This document shows positions 16,840 to 24,586 of a stretch of 56,461 bases of DNA, one piece after another. Source of the DNA: Colivicinus sp963607765 (GTDB lineage Bacteria > Bacillota_I > Bacilli_A > Erysipelotrichales > Erysipelotrichaceae). The notes under the pieces were generated by a model. That model was not told the origin of the DNA. It was given only the letters and a program-made list of their open reading frames with translations, and made no database searches. Every line of letters starts with the position of its first letter. The stretch's first letter is position 1. A program made the position numbers and the translations under genes. Location of the stretch: positions 1 to 56,461 of the forward strand of contig CAVDDT010000011.1 in NCBI GenBank assembly GCA_963607765.1, read 5' to 3'.

Positions 16840-16867
16840 TTGAACAAAAGGTCATTTGTGATATTAT
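16840..16867 (+). promoter_or_regulatory. Promoter of gpsB-rnpB
   Basis: TTGAAC (16840-16845), a 16-base spacer and TATTAT (16862-16867). The predicted start near 16874 leaves a leader of about 12 bases, part of the GTGGAG ribosome binding site included. Confidence 0.6.
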
Positions 16868-16885
16868 AAAAGTGGAGATTTTACT

Positions 16886-17200
16886 ATGGAGAAATTGAAT
16901 TTAACGCCAGAAGAAATTTTAAATAAGGAATTTAAACCTGACTTTAAGGGATACTCTGCTAGTGAAGTAGATGCTTTTTTGGATTTAGTTTTAGAGGACT
17001 ATCAAATTGCGGAAGACAATATTCAAGAACTTCTTGATTTAATTGCTTCTCTTCAAGAAGAAATCAAACAACTTAATTCTAAGAATGTTGAACTAGAGGG
17101 CAAACAAAAAGCCTTCGATTTATCAAATACTACTTCTTATAGTTCGGTGGATATCTTAAAGAGAATTTCGCGTTTAGAAGAAGAAGTTTACAGCAAATAA
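16886..17200 (+). CDS. gpsB: Cell division regulator GpsB
   Basis: GpsB is a DivIVA-related adaptor that links penicillin-binding proteins to the division machinery. The 104-residue protein has the membrane-binding DivIVA-type N-terminus ILNKEFKPDFKGYSASEVDAF (about 11-31), a coiled coil to about residue 75, and the short GpsB C-terminal trimerisation helix VDILKRISRLEEEVYSK. That tail and the short length separate it from DivIVA. GTGGAG precedes the ATG at 16886. It is followed by rnpB, as in Bacillus, and faces pbp1A-recU across a divergent promoter region. Its last codons appear to form part of the P1 helix of RNase P RNA. Confidence 0.92.
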   Translation: MEKLNLTPEEILNKEFKPDFKGYSASEVDAFLDLVLEDYQIAEDNIQELLDLIASLQEEIKQLNSKNVELEGKQKAFDLSNTTSYSSVDILKRISRLEEEVYSK

Positions 17201-17528
17201 CATTAGGCAATCGCTGCTAAGGTAGAGGAAAGTCCATGCTCGCACAATCTGCGATGATTGTAGTGTTTATGCTAAGCCAATAAATAAGCTTAGGTAGTAT
17301 TTATGCTAACGGCTGGTATTTTTCCTAAGGGAAACTATGGAAAAAACCTATAAAAGTGTCAAAGAGACGAACTTGATAGAAATATTAAGAGTGGAACGTG
17401 ATAAACCCCATAAGCGAGAAACCCAAATTTGGTAGGGGAACTTACAAAGGCAAAATGAAGCTGATGTAGGCTAGTAATAGAGATAAATGATTGCTTAATA
17501 CAGAACATGGCTTATTTATGTTGTTTGT
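17193..17528 (+). ncRNA. rnpB: RNase P RNA, type B
   Basis: This is the catalytic RNA that trims the 5' leader from tRNA precursors. The universally conserved segments are all present: GAGGAAAGTCCATGCTCGCAC-like P4/CR-I (from 17225), AGAGTGGAACGTG (17390 region), GCGAGAAACCCAAATTTGG (17415 region) and ACAGAACATGGCTTA (from 17500). The P2 helix GGCAATC near 17208 pairs with GATTGCT near 17488. P1 is best drawn as 17193-17203 with 17518-17528, an 11-bp helix with wobble pairs. That places the gpsB stop codon inside the mature RNA. The helix set matches Bacillus type B RNase P. The exact ends are inferred. Confidence 0.95.
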
Positions 17529-17534
17529 GTAATA

Positions 17535-17557
17535 AAAAGACTGTATAGTCTTTTTTT
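17535..17557 (+). terminator. Terminator of rnpB
   Basis: AAAAGACT (17535-17542) pairs with AGTCTTTT (17547-17554) around GTAT, and seven T residues end the signal. Confidence 0.92.
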
Positions 17558-17563
17558 AATTGA

Positions 17564-17572
17564 TGTTATAAT
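17564..17572 (+). promoter_or_regulatory. Extended -10 promoter of the leaderless pgsA
   Basis: TGTTATAAT gives TATAAT (17567-17572) with a TGn extension. The ATG follows after six T residues, at 17579. Confidence 0.7.
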
Positions 17573-17578
17573 TTTTTT

Positions 17579-18172
17579 ATGAATTTACCAAATAAATTAA
17601 CACTTATTAGAATTATTTTAGTGCCAATTATGGTGCTGGTTTGGCTATTTCCATATCATTTATGTGGTATTAGCCTACCAATATTTAATGTAGGAGCTGT
17701 ATCTCTTCCTTTATTAAATATTATTGTTTTAGCTATTTTTGCGATAGCAAGTTTCACTGATTTTTTAGATGGACATTTAGCTCGCAAATATAATTTGATT
17801 ACTACTTTTGGAAAGTTTGCCGATCCAATTGCTGATAAGCTTCTTGTTAACTGTACAATGATTATCTTATGTTATAAAGGAAACATACCCGTTGTACCAG
17901 TTATCATCATGCTTTCAAGAGATACAATTGTTGATGGATGTAGAATGATTGCTAGCCAAAATGGCGTTGTAGTCGCAGCTGGCATGCTTGGCAAACTAAA
18001 GACTGTTCTGCAAATGTTTGCGATAATTATTGCATTACTTAACAATATTCCATTTGAATTTCTTGGAATTCCTGCCAAAGACATTTTGATTTGGTTTAGT
18101 GCTTTTGTTTCTGCTTTGAGTGGATATTCTTATTTTTCTCAATTAAAGCAATTTATTTTTAAATCTATGTAG
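17579..18172 (+). CDS. pgsA: CDP-diacylglycerol-glycerol-3-phosphate 3-phosphatidyltransferase PgsA
   Basis: PgsA makes phosphatidylglycerophosphate, the committed step to phosphatidylglycerol, in the membrane. The 197-residue protein opens with NLPNKLTLIRIILVPIMV, typical of PgsA, and carries the CDP-alcohol phosphotransferase motif with its aspartates, DFLDGHLARKYN followed by FGKFADPIADK. Several hydrophobic segments span the length. The ATG is six bases after TATAAT and there is no Shine-Dalgarno sequence, so the mRNA is predicted to be leaderless. It sits upstream of recA, as in many Bacillota. Confidence 0.94.
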   Translation: MNLPNKLTLIRIILVPIMVLVWLFPYHLCGISLPIFNVGAVSLPLLNIIVLAIFAIASFTDFLDGHLARKYNLITTFGKFADPIADKLLVNCTMIILCYKGNIPVVPVIIMLSRDTIVDGCRMIASQNGVVVAAGMLGKLKTVLQMFAIIIALLNNIPFEFLGIPAKDILIWFSAFVSALSGYSYFSQLKQFIFKSM

Positions 18173-18217
18173 GAATTTTGACTTTTAACAGTAATAATTA
18201 ATTAGAAGGGAAAATTT

Positions 18218-19243
18218 ATGGCAAAAGAAAAAGAAAATATTGAAATAAGTAATGATAAAAAGGATCAATTACTTAATGAAGCATTAAAACAAATTGAAAA
18301 GCAATATGGAAAAGGTTCAATTATGAAACTTGGCGATCGTTCAAATGTTGATATCGATGCTATTTCCACAGGCTCTTTAGCGATTGATAATTGCCTTGGC
18401 GTAGGAGGTTTTCCAAGAGGAAGAATTATTGAAATATATGGTCCTGAATCAAGTGGCAAAACAACTCTTGCTTTGCAAGCTATTGCTGAATGCCAAAAAG
18501 GTGGCGGCAAGGCTGCGTTTATTGATGCTGAACATGCGATTGATCCTAGATATGCAAAGAATTTAGGCGTTGATATTGATGAACTTATTTTGTCTCAACC
18601 AGATTCTGGTGAACAAGCTCTTGAAATAGCTGAAGTCTTAATTAAATCTGGTGCAATTGATTTAATTGTTGTAGACTCTGTTGCAGCTTTAGTTCCTCAA
18701 GCAGAATTAGATGGTGAAATGGGTGATTCTTCAATTGGTTTACATGCTCGTTTAATGTCTAAGGCAATGCGCAAGTTAGCTGGAGCAATGAATGCTAATA
18801 ACTGTACAACTATCTTTATTAACCAATTAAGAGAAAAAGTTGGTGTAATGTTTGGCAATCCAGAAACTACTACCGGTGGTAGAGCTCTTAAATTCTATGC
18901 TTCTATTAGAATTGAAGTAAGAAAGTCTGAAGCTATTAAAAATGGTAGTGAAGTAATTGGGAATAAAGTTAATGTAAAGGTTTCTAAAAATAAGGTTGCT
19001 CCTCCATTTAAATCATGCCAAGTTGAAATTTATTATGGCGAAGGAATTTCTCATTTATCCGAAGTTATTTCGCTTGGAACTGAACTTGGTATCATTGAGA
19101 AAGCTGGTTCTTGGTTCTCTTACAATGGTGATAAGATTGGCCAGGGCAGCGAATCAGTTAGAGCGTTTTTAACTCAAAATCCTGATATTGATAAAGAAAT
19201 TACAGAAAAAATTAAAGAGGCTTTATTTAATAAGAAAGACTAA
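18218..19243 (+). CDS. recA: Recombinase RecA
   Basis: RecA coats single-stranded DNA, drives strand exchange and activates the SOS response. The 341-residue protein has Walker A GPESSGKTT (about residues 71-79), the MAW-like segment ALKFYASIRIEVR and the L2 region FINQLREKVGVMFGNPETTTGG. The C-terminus is short. AGAAGGGA precedes the ATG. The 45-base gap to pgsA holds no clear LexA-type box or terminator, so the gene may be read from pgsA or from a promoter I could not define. Confidence 0.98.
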   Translation: MAKEKENIEISNDKKDQLLNEALKQIEKQYGKGSIMKLGDRSNVDIDAISTGSLAIDNCLGVGGFPRGRIIEIYGPESSGKTTLALQAIAECQKGGGKAAFIDAEHAIDPRYAKNLGVDIDELILSQPDSGEQALEIAEVLIKSGAIDLIVVDSVAALVPQAELDGEMGDSSIGLHARLMSKAMRKLAGAMNANNCTTIFINQLREKVGVMFGNPETTTGGRALKFYASIRIEVRKSEAIKNGSEVIGNKVNVKVSKNKVAPPFKSCQVEIYYGEGISHLSEVISLGTELGIIEKAGSWFSYNGDKIGQGSESVRAFLTQNPDIDKEITEKIKEALFNKKD

Positions 19244-19244
19244 C

Positions 19245-19266
19245 AAAGGTGCGAAAAGCACCTTTT
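19245..19266 (+). terminator. Terminator of recA
   Basis: AAAGGTGC (19245-19252) pairs with GCACCTTT (19258-19265) around GAAAA, followed by a short TTTT-C tail. The T tract is short, so some readthrough is possible. Confidence 0.75.
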
Positions 19267-19308
19267 CACTTATTTAGCAAACCCTTTATAGCTTTATTTA
19301 AACTATTT

Positions 19309-19317
19309 TGATATAAT
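19309..19317 (+). promoter_or_regulatory. Extended -10 promoter of tig
   Basis: TGATATAAT contains TATAAT (19312-19317) with the TGn extension. The start codon is 26 bases further on, behind a normal AAGGAG site. Confidence 0.65.
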
Positions 19318-19342
19318 CATTTAGCGTTTAAGGAGAAAAATT

Positions 19343-20611
19343 ATGGCTGATTATAAAAAAATTGAAGACGGTAAAGTCGAATTAACTAGTGAAGTTAATG
19401 GTGAAAAGTGGAAGGAAGCTTTAAAGAAAGCTTTTGATAAACTTTCTAAGAAACTTGAAATTAAGGGCTTTAGAAAAGGACAAGTTCCTGCTTCTTTAGC
19501 TAAGAAGTATATTACTGATGAAGCTACTTGGTATGAAGCTGCTAATGAACTTAGCAACGATGCTTTTAAGGAAGCTTTAGAAGAACATAATGTTGAATTG
19601 ATTGATCAAGCTAGTATGGATTTAAAAGAAATCAATGCTGAAGGTGTTAAGATGGTATTCGCATGTCCTGTTAAGCCTGATGTTAAGCTTGGTGATTATA
19701 AATCATTAAAGTATGAAGTAGAAAAAGTTGAAGTTAGTGATGAAGATGTACAAAACAGCATTAATTCTACTTTAGAAAAGAAAGCTGACTTAGAACTAAA
19801 AGAAGATGGTTCTGTTGAAGATGGTGATATCACTGTTATCGACTTTGAAGGATTTAAAGATGGTGTTGCTTTCGATGGCGGCAAGGCTGAAAACTATGAG
19901 TTAACTATTGGTTCTCATTCTTTCATTCCTGGCTTTGAAGAAGCTATGATTGGTATGAAGGCTGAAGAAACAAAAGATATCAATGTTACTTTCCCTGAGG
20001 ATTATCACGTTGAAGATTTAAAGGGTGCTCCAGTAGTGTTTAAGGTTACTGTTCATGAAATCAAGAAGAAAGTATTACCTGAATTAAATGATGAATTTGT
20101 TTCTGAATTAAAGATTGATGGCGTTAACACCGTTGATGAATATAAAGAATATGTTAAAAAAGATTTAATAGATTCACGTACTAAGGCTGCTGAAAACAAG
20201 GCTGAACAAGATATCGTTAAGAAGTTTGCTGATTGTTGCGAAGTTAATATTCCTGAATCTATGATTGATAGAGAAGCTGAACAATTAATGAACGAGCAAG
20301 CTCAAAGATTAGCTTATCAAGGAATTTCTTTCGATCAATATCTAAAGATGCTTAATATGAGCAAGGAAGATGTTAAGAAGGAATTTGTGCCAACTGCCAA
20401 GGAACGTGTTAAGACTACACTTTGTTTAGAAGAACTTGCTAAGGCTGAAAAAGTTGATCCAAGTGAAGATGATATAAACAAGTATTACGAAGACATGTCA
20501 AAAGCGTATGGCATGGAGGTTGATGAAGTTAAGAAATATGTTCCAGTTGATACTGTGACAAATGATGTTAAGCTTCAAAAAGCCCTAGATTCTTTAAAGA
20601 ATAATAAGTAA
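19343..20611 (+). CDS. tig: Trigger factor (ribosome-associated chaperone)
   Basis: Trigger factor docks at the ribosomal exit tunnel and shields nascent chains. The 422-residue protein has the ribosome-binding domain with the signature IKGFRKGQVPASLAKKY (about 38-54; the usual loop GFRxGxxP). The FKBP-type prolyl isomerase domain follows (about 150-235, with DGDITVIDFEGFKDG and GSHSFIPGFEEAMIGM). The C-terminal cradle is helical. AAGGAG precedes the start. In Bacillus tig is followed by clpX and lon; here clpX is absent and lon follows directly after a terminator. Confidence 0.96.
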   Translation: MADYKKIEDGKVELTSEVNGEKWKEALKKAFDKLSKKLEIKGFRKGQVPASLAKKYITDEATWYEAANELSNDAFKEALEEHNVELIDQASMDLKEINAEGVKMVFACPVKPDVKLGDYKSLKYEVEKVEVSDEDVQNSINSTLEKKADLELKEDGSVEDGDITVIDFEGFKDGVAFDGGKAENYELTIGSHSFIPGFEEAMIGMKAEETKDINVTFPEDYHVEDLKGAPVVFKVTVHEIKKKVLPELNDEFVSELKIDGVNTVDEYKEYVKKDLIDSRTKAAENKAEQDIVKKFADCCEVNIPESMIDREAEQLMNEQAQRLAYQGISFDQYLKMLNMSKEDVKKEFVPTAKERVKTTLCLEELAKAEKVDPSEDDINKYYEDMSKAYGMEVDEVKKYVPVDTVTNDVKLQKALDSLKNNK

Positions 20612-20612
20612 T

Positions 20613-20633
20613 AAAAGACGCTAAGCGTCTTTT
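20613..20633 (+). terminator. Terminator of tig
   Basis: AAAAGACGC (20613-20621) pairs with GCGTCTTTT (20625-20633) around TAA. It lies only 18 bases before the lon start, and I see no separate promoter for lon, so it probably acts as a partial terminator. Confidence 0.82.
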
Positions 20634-20650
20634 ATATTAGGAGGTATTTT

Positions 20651-22954
20651 ATGGCAAGTAATTATGAATTCCCTTTAATTTGTACAAGGGGAGCTATTCT
20701 ATTTCCTTATCAAGATTTAGCTGTTGAAGTAGGTAGAGAACAAAGTATTAAGGCTGTAAACTATACTTTGAATAACTCTTTAAATATTGTTTTAGTATCT
20801 CAAAAGGATTTAACTGTAGATGATCCTAAAGAAGATGATTTATTTGAATATGCTACTTTATGTCGTATTAAATCAAGTCGTGAAAGAGATGACCATTTGA
20901 AAGTTGTTTTTGTTGGCTTGCAAAGATGCAAAATCATTAAGCATTTTATGCTAGATGATGTTAAGCATGTTTCTGTAGAACTTTTAAATGATACTTATGA
21001 CAAAGAAATTGAAATTGAAGTTCTATGTAAAAAAGCTTTGAATGAATTTAATTCATTAGCTTCTAGATATGGAAGGCCTGGTTTTCCTTTAAATGGATAT
21101 AGTAATTTAGATAGTAAACTAGCAAGCTCATTAGTTGATACTTTTGCGCAAGTTTATGTTCAGGGAATCAATGAAAAAATTAAGTATTTAGAAGAACTTA
21201 GTGTTTATAAAAGACTTGAGATGATGCTTGAGTATATCTCTGTTGAGAAAGAAAAAGAAGAAATCGAAAGAGAAATTGATATGAAGGTTAAAGAACATAT
21301 TGATTCTTCTCAAAAAGACTATTATTTAAGAGAAAAGTTAAAGACTATTAAAGATGAACTTGGTGATTCTCCAAATAGTGGTATTGATGATTTAAAGAAA
21401 CAACTTGAGGAAAATCCTTATCCTGAAAGCGTTAAACAAAAAGCCAGGGAAGAATTCAAACATTTTGAAATGCTTACACCTAGTTCTGGTGAATCTGGCG
21501 TTATAAGGTCTTATCTTGAGTGGCTTTTGAATGTACCTTGGTGGCAAAAATCAGAAGATAATAATGATTTGGATAAAGTATCTAAAATTTTAGATGAGGA
21601 TCATTATGGTCTTGAAAAAGTAAAAGAAAGAATATTGGAGTATTTAGCTGTTAAGCAAATGACTAATTCTCTAAAATCACCAATCATTTGTCTTGTTGGT
21701 CCTCCAGGTGTTGGCAAAACATCTTTAGCTAAGTCTGTTGCTAGAGCACTTGACAGAAAATTTGTTAAAGTGTCTTTAGGCGGCGTTAAAGATGAGGCGG
21801 AAATTAGAGGACATAGAAGAACTTATTTAGGCTCTATGCCTGGTAGAATCATTCAAGGAATGAAAAAAGCTGGCACAACTAATCCGGTTTTCTTGATTGA
21901 TGAAATTGATAAAATGGGTGCTGATTATAAGGGCGATCCAAGCAGTGCAATGCTTGAAGTGTTAGATCCTGAACAAAACAATCAATTCTCAGATCATTAT
22001 TTAGAAGAGCCTTATGATTTGAGCGATGTTTTGTTTATTGCTACAGCAAACTATATCGAAAATATTCCTGCTCCTTTACTTGATAGGCTTGAAATTATTA
22101 ATTTAAGCTCTTATACAGAGATTGAAAAGCTTATGATTTGCAAGAATCATTTAATCAAAAAAGAACTTGATTTAAATGGTTTAACAATTAAACAATTTAG
22201 TATTGCAGATGATGAGATTTTATATTTAATTAGACACTACACAAGAGAGGCTGGCGTTAGACAACTCGAAAGAATTATTGGCAGTCTTTGTCGTAAGAGT
22301 GCTCTAGAAATTCTTAAAAATAAAAAGCGTAGTGTAAAAATTAGCAAAAAGTTAATCAATACATGGCTTGGAAATGAGAAGTTTGAATATGGAAGCAAGG
22401 AAAAGAAAAACCAAGTTGGTGTCGTTACTGGTCTTGCGTATACTGCTTTTGGTGGTGATATCTTACAAATTGAAGTTAATTACTTTGAAGGAAAAGGAAA
22501 ACTTATCATCACTGGCCAATTAGGTGATGTAATGAAAGAATCCGCTGAGATTGCTTTAGACTATGTAAAAGCTAACGCCAAAAAACTTGGCATTGATATT
22601 AAGTTCTTTGAGACACATGACATTCATATTCATGTTCCAGAGGGTGCTGTTCCAAAAGATGGCCCTTCTGCTGGTGTAACTTTAACTACAGCTCTTGTTA
22701 GTGCCATTACAGGGAAAGAAGTCTTTGCAGATTTAGCTATGACTGGTGAAGTTACTTTAAGAGGAAATGTTCTTCCTATTGGCGGATTAAAAGAAAAATC
22801 TTTGGCTGCACATAGATCTGGCATTACTAAGATTTTAATTCCTAAGGGAAATGTTAAGGATTTGGACGAAATTCCTGATTCTGTTAAGGAATCAATCAAG
22901 TATGTTCCTGTTGAAAAAGTTGATATGGTTTTAAAAGAGGCTTTAGTTAAGTAA
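20651..22954 (+). CDS. lon: ATP-dependent protease Lon
   Basis: Lon is a cytoplasmic hexameric protease that destroys misfolded and some regulatory proteins. The 767-residue protein has an N-terminal substrate-binding domain, a coiled coil (about 190-250), an AAA+ module with Walker A GPPGVGKTS (350-358) and FLIDEIDKM as Walker B, and a C-terminal Ser-Lys protease with PKDGPSAG (Ser673) and the later conserved lysine in the GGLKEKSLAAHR segment. TAGGAGGTATTTT gives a strong ribosome binding site. It overlaps engB by one base, the lonA-ysxC arrangement known from Bacillus. Confidence 0.97.
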   Translation: MASNYEFPLICTRGAILFPYQDLAVEVGREQSIKAVNYTLNNSLNIVLVSQKDLTVDDPKEDDLFEYATLCRIKSSRERDDHLKVVFVGLQRCKIIKHFMLDDVKHVSVELLNDTYDKEIEIEVLCKKALNEFNSLASRYGRPGFPLNGYSNLDSKLASSLVDTFAQVYVQGINEKIKYLEELSVYKRLEMMLEYISVEKEKEEIEREIDMKVKEHIDSSQKDYYLREKLKTIKDELGDSPNSGIDDLKKQLEENPYPESVKQKAREEFKHFEMLTPSSGESGVIRSYLEWLLNVPWWQKSEDNNDLDKVSKILDEDHYGLEKVKERILEYLAVKQMTNSLKSPIICLVGPPGVGKTSLAKSVARALDRKFVKVSLGGVKDEAEIRGHRRTYLGSMPGRIIQGMKKAGTTNPVFLIDEIDKMGADYKGDPSSAMLEVLDPEQNNQFSDHYLEEPYDLSDVLFIATANYIENIPAPLLDRLEIINLSSYTEIEKLMICKNHLIKKELDLNGLTIKQFSIADDEILYLIRHYTREAGVRQLERIIGSLCRKSALEILKNKKRSVKISKKLINTWLGNEKFEYGSKEKKNQVGVVTGLAYTAFGGDILQIEVNYFEGKGKLIITGQLGDVMKESAEIALDYVKANAKKLGIDIKFFETHDIHIHVPEGAVPKDGPSAGVTLTTALVSAITGKEVFADLAMTGEVTLRGNVLPIGGLKEKSLAAHRSGITKILIPKGNVKDLDEIPDSVKESIKYVPVEKVDMVLKEALVK

Positions 22955-23514
22955 TGATTAGTTTTATTTCTTCAGCTGTTAAAAGTGAAAACTATCCTGA
23001 TACTAATGGAGAAGTAGTTTTTGTTGGGCGCAGTAATGTGGGAAAATCTAGTATTATTAACTCTCTGTATGGTAAAGTTGCTTATGTAGGCAAAAAACCC
23101 GGTAAAACACGTCTTTTAAACTTTTTTAATGTTGATGATAAATATACAGTTTGTGATGTTCCAGGATATGGTTATGCAAATCGTAGTGCTAAAGAAATTA
23201 TTCAGTTCGGTGAAATGATGGATGAGTATTTTGATACGCGTGACAAACTTAAGCTGTGTGTGATGATACTCGATATCAGAAGAACACCAAACCAAGATGA
23301 TTTAGACATGCATGATTTTCTAAAACATCACAATATTCCTTGTCTTTTGGTTCTGAATAAATGTGACAAATTATCTAATAATCAACGTATAAATCAAATG
23401 AAAATGATACTTGAAGTCATGGGCGAAAATGAGGCGATTTGCATTAGCTGTCTTAAAAATGTTAGAATAGGTGATGTGGCTTTAAAAATTAAGTCATTTA
23501 TAGAGGTAATATGA
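22954..23514 (+). CDS. engB: Ribosome-assembly GTPase EngB (YsxC/YihA)
   Basis: EngB is an essential GTPase in assembly of the large ribosomal subunit. The 186-residue protein has G1 GRSNVGKSSII (about 26-36), G3 DVPGYGYA, G4 NKCDKL and the G2 region GKTRLLNFF, all intact. The start ATG overlaps the lon stop codon (TAATG), so translation is coupled. Its own stop overlaps the start of the next gene. Confidence 0.95.
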   Translation: MISFISSAVKSENYPDTNGEVVFVGRSNVGKSSIINSLYGKVAYVGKKPGKTRLLNFFNVDDKYTVCDVPGYGYANRSAKEIIQFGEMMDEYFDTRDKLKLCVMILDIRRTPNQDDLDMHDFLKHHNIPCLLVLNKCDKLSNNQRINQMKMILEVMGENEAICISCLKNVRIGDVALKIKSFIEVI

Positions 23515-24266
23515 ACGAATTTTTAGATTTATGTAAAAAAATTCCCTTATTATTTGAATCATTACTTGTTGTAATACTTCCAAGTAACAACACAGTCTAT
23601 GCAGATACTCTTTTAAATGATACTGAAGTTTCTAAAGATCAGGTATTAGCTTCAACAAACTTTTCTGAAAATACTGTTGATGCAATTAGCGCAGATATGC
23701 CTGCTGAAGAGAATACTGTAAATGATTCGTTAATAAAAGTGGAAAATACTGAAGCTTATTCATTAACTATCAAAGGTGGCGAGGTTGCTACAGTTAATTA
23801 TGCTGTTGCAAATGAAAAACTTAATAATGCTATTGATGAATATGAAGAAGAACAAGAACTTTTAAGACAATTAGAGGAAGCAAAATCTCTTGCTAAGAAA
23901 AGAGAACTTGCTAAACAATTACAAGAAGAATATAACGTTTCAGTTGAACTTTCTGGTGAAAGTAGTGGAGATGTTTGGTCCATTGCTAATTCATTGGTTG
24001 GTACTCCTGGTAACTGTTTCTATATTTGTCAATTATTTATTCAAGCATATACAGGAGAGTGGAGAAGTTTTGGTGATGCTTATCAAGTAAGCGATCCTCA
24101 ACCTGGAGATCTTATCTATTATGCTGATGGTGGTGTGGGGTATGAACACTGGGCTATTTATTTAGGCGGTGAGTATGCTTTACAAGGAAACTATAATGGT
24201 ACTACTGTTATTGGAAGTATTTATATTAGCAGTGGTTCTAGTCCAGTTTTCTATAGACTGCCTTAA
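23511..24266 (+). CDS. Secreted NlpC/P60- or CHAP-like hydrolase with coiled-coil region
   Basis: The 251-residue protein has an N-terminal hydrophobic stretch ending in VYADT (about 14-33), which could be a signal peptide cut after VYA. A low-complexity acidic region follows, then a short coiled coil with EEEQELLRQLEEAKSLAKKR. The C-terminal domain (about 155-251) looks like an NlpC/P60 or CHAP cysteine peptidase: the candidate catalytic Cys is in GTPGNCFYICQLF, and the candidate His in YEHWAIYLGG follows PQPGDLIYY. Such enzymes cut peptidoglycan stem peptides. The ATGA overlap with engB couples it to a cytoplasmic GTPase, an odd context. The exact family is uncertain. Confidence 0.7.
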   Translation: MNEFLDLCKKIPLLFESLLVVILPSNNTVYADTLLNDTEVSKDQVLASTNFSENTVDAISADMPAEENTVNDSLIKVENTEAYSLTIKGGEVATVNYAVANEKLNNAIDEYEEEQELLRQLEEAKSLAKKRELAKQLQEEYNVSVELSGESSGDVWSIANSLVGTPGNCFYICQLFIQAYTGEWRSFGDAYQVSDPQPGDLIYYADGGVGYEHWAIYLGGEYALQGNYNGTTVIGSIYISSGSSPVFYRLP

Positions 24267-24310
24267 TTGAAAAAGTTTTCATAAAAATTGAAAATATTTT
24301 GAAAATAATC

Positions 24311-24338
24311 TTGACTTGTTATTACATAGTGATAACAT
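24311..24338 (+). promoter_or_regulatory. Promoter with an inverted repeat for the small peptide gene
   Basis: TTGACT (24311-24316), a 16-base spacer and TAACAT (24333-24338). The inverted repeat GTTAT (24318-24322) and ATAAC (24332-24336) lies across the spacer and -10 box and could be an operator. Confidence 0.6.
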
Positions 24339-24350
24339 AAATGCATATAG

Positions 24351-24399
24351 GAAGGAGTTATTTATGAATTATTATTGTTATATGAATAAAGACTCCTTT
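24351..24399 (+). promoter_or_regulatory. Shine-Dalgarno sequestering stem in the small peptide mRNA
   Basis: AAGGAGT (24352-24358) is perfectly complementary to ACTCCTT (24392-24398) inside the coding region, extended on both sides by one G-U pair (24351 with 24399, and 24359 with 24391). The loop contains the start codon. Folding would hide both ribosome binding site and start. Confidence 0.55.
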
Positions 24400-24477
24400 G
24401 ACTATAAGCTAGCTGCTATTATTATTAGCGTGATTATTATTCGATTACTTAGCTTATGTAATCCGATTTTGCGTTAA
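24364..24477 (+). CDS. 37-residue hydrophobic membrane peptide, type I toxin-like
   Basis: The reading frame MNYYCYMNKDSFDYKLAAII continues with a run of Ile/Val/Leu (about 17-31) and ends CNPILR. It has its own promoter, a very strong GGAAGGAG site four to ten bases before the ATG, and its own terminator at 24502-24528, so it is a monocistronic unit. A short charged or polar start, one membrane helix and a basic end are the general build of bacterial type I toxins and other small membrane proteins. The Shine-Dalgarno sequence can pair with codons 10-12, as in many toxin mRNAs. I recognise no named family, and no antisense RNA promoter is obvious. Confidence 0.6.
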   Translation: MNYYCYMNKDSFDYKLAAIIISVIIIRLLSLCNPILR

Positions 24478-24501
24478 TAGATAGCTACGTTATTTGATTA
24501 T

Positions 24502-24528
24502 AAAGATGGGCTATCGTCCATCTTTTTA
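24502..24528 (+). terminator. Terminator of the small peptide gene
   Basis: AAAGATGG (24502-24509) pairs with CCATCTTT (24518-24525), followed by TT-A-TTTTATT. Confidence 0.88.
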
Positions 24529-24586
24529 TTTTATTAGATATAGTCTTCTGACTTGTCTATAGATAAAACGATTATAGGAGGGTTTT

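Noticed and set aside
20634..20650. CIRCE or heat-shock promoter directly before lon
   Set aside because: No TTAGCACTC-like halves and no -10/-35 pair fit in the short gap after the tig terminator.
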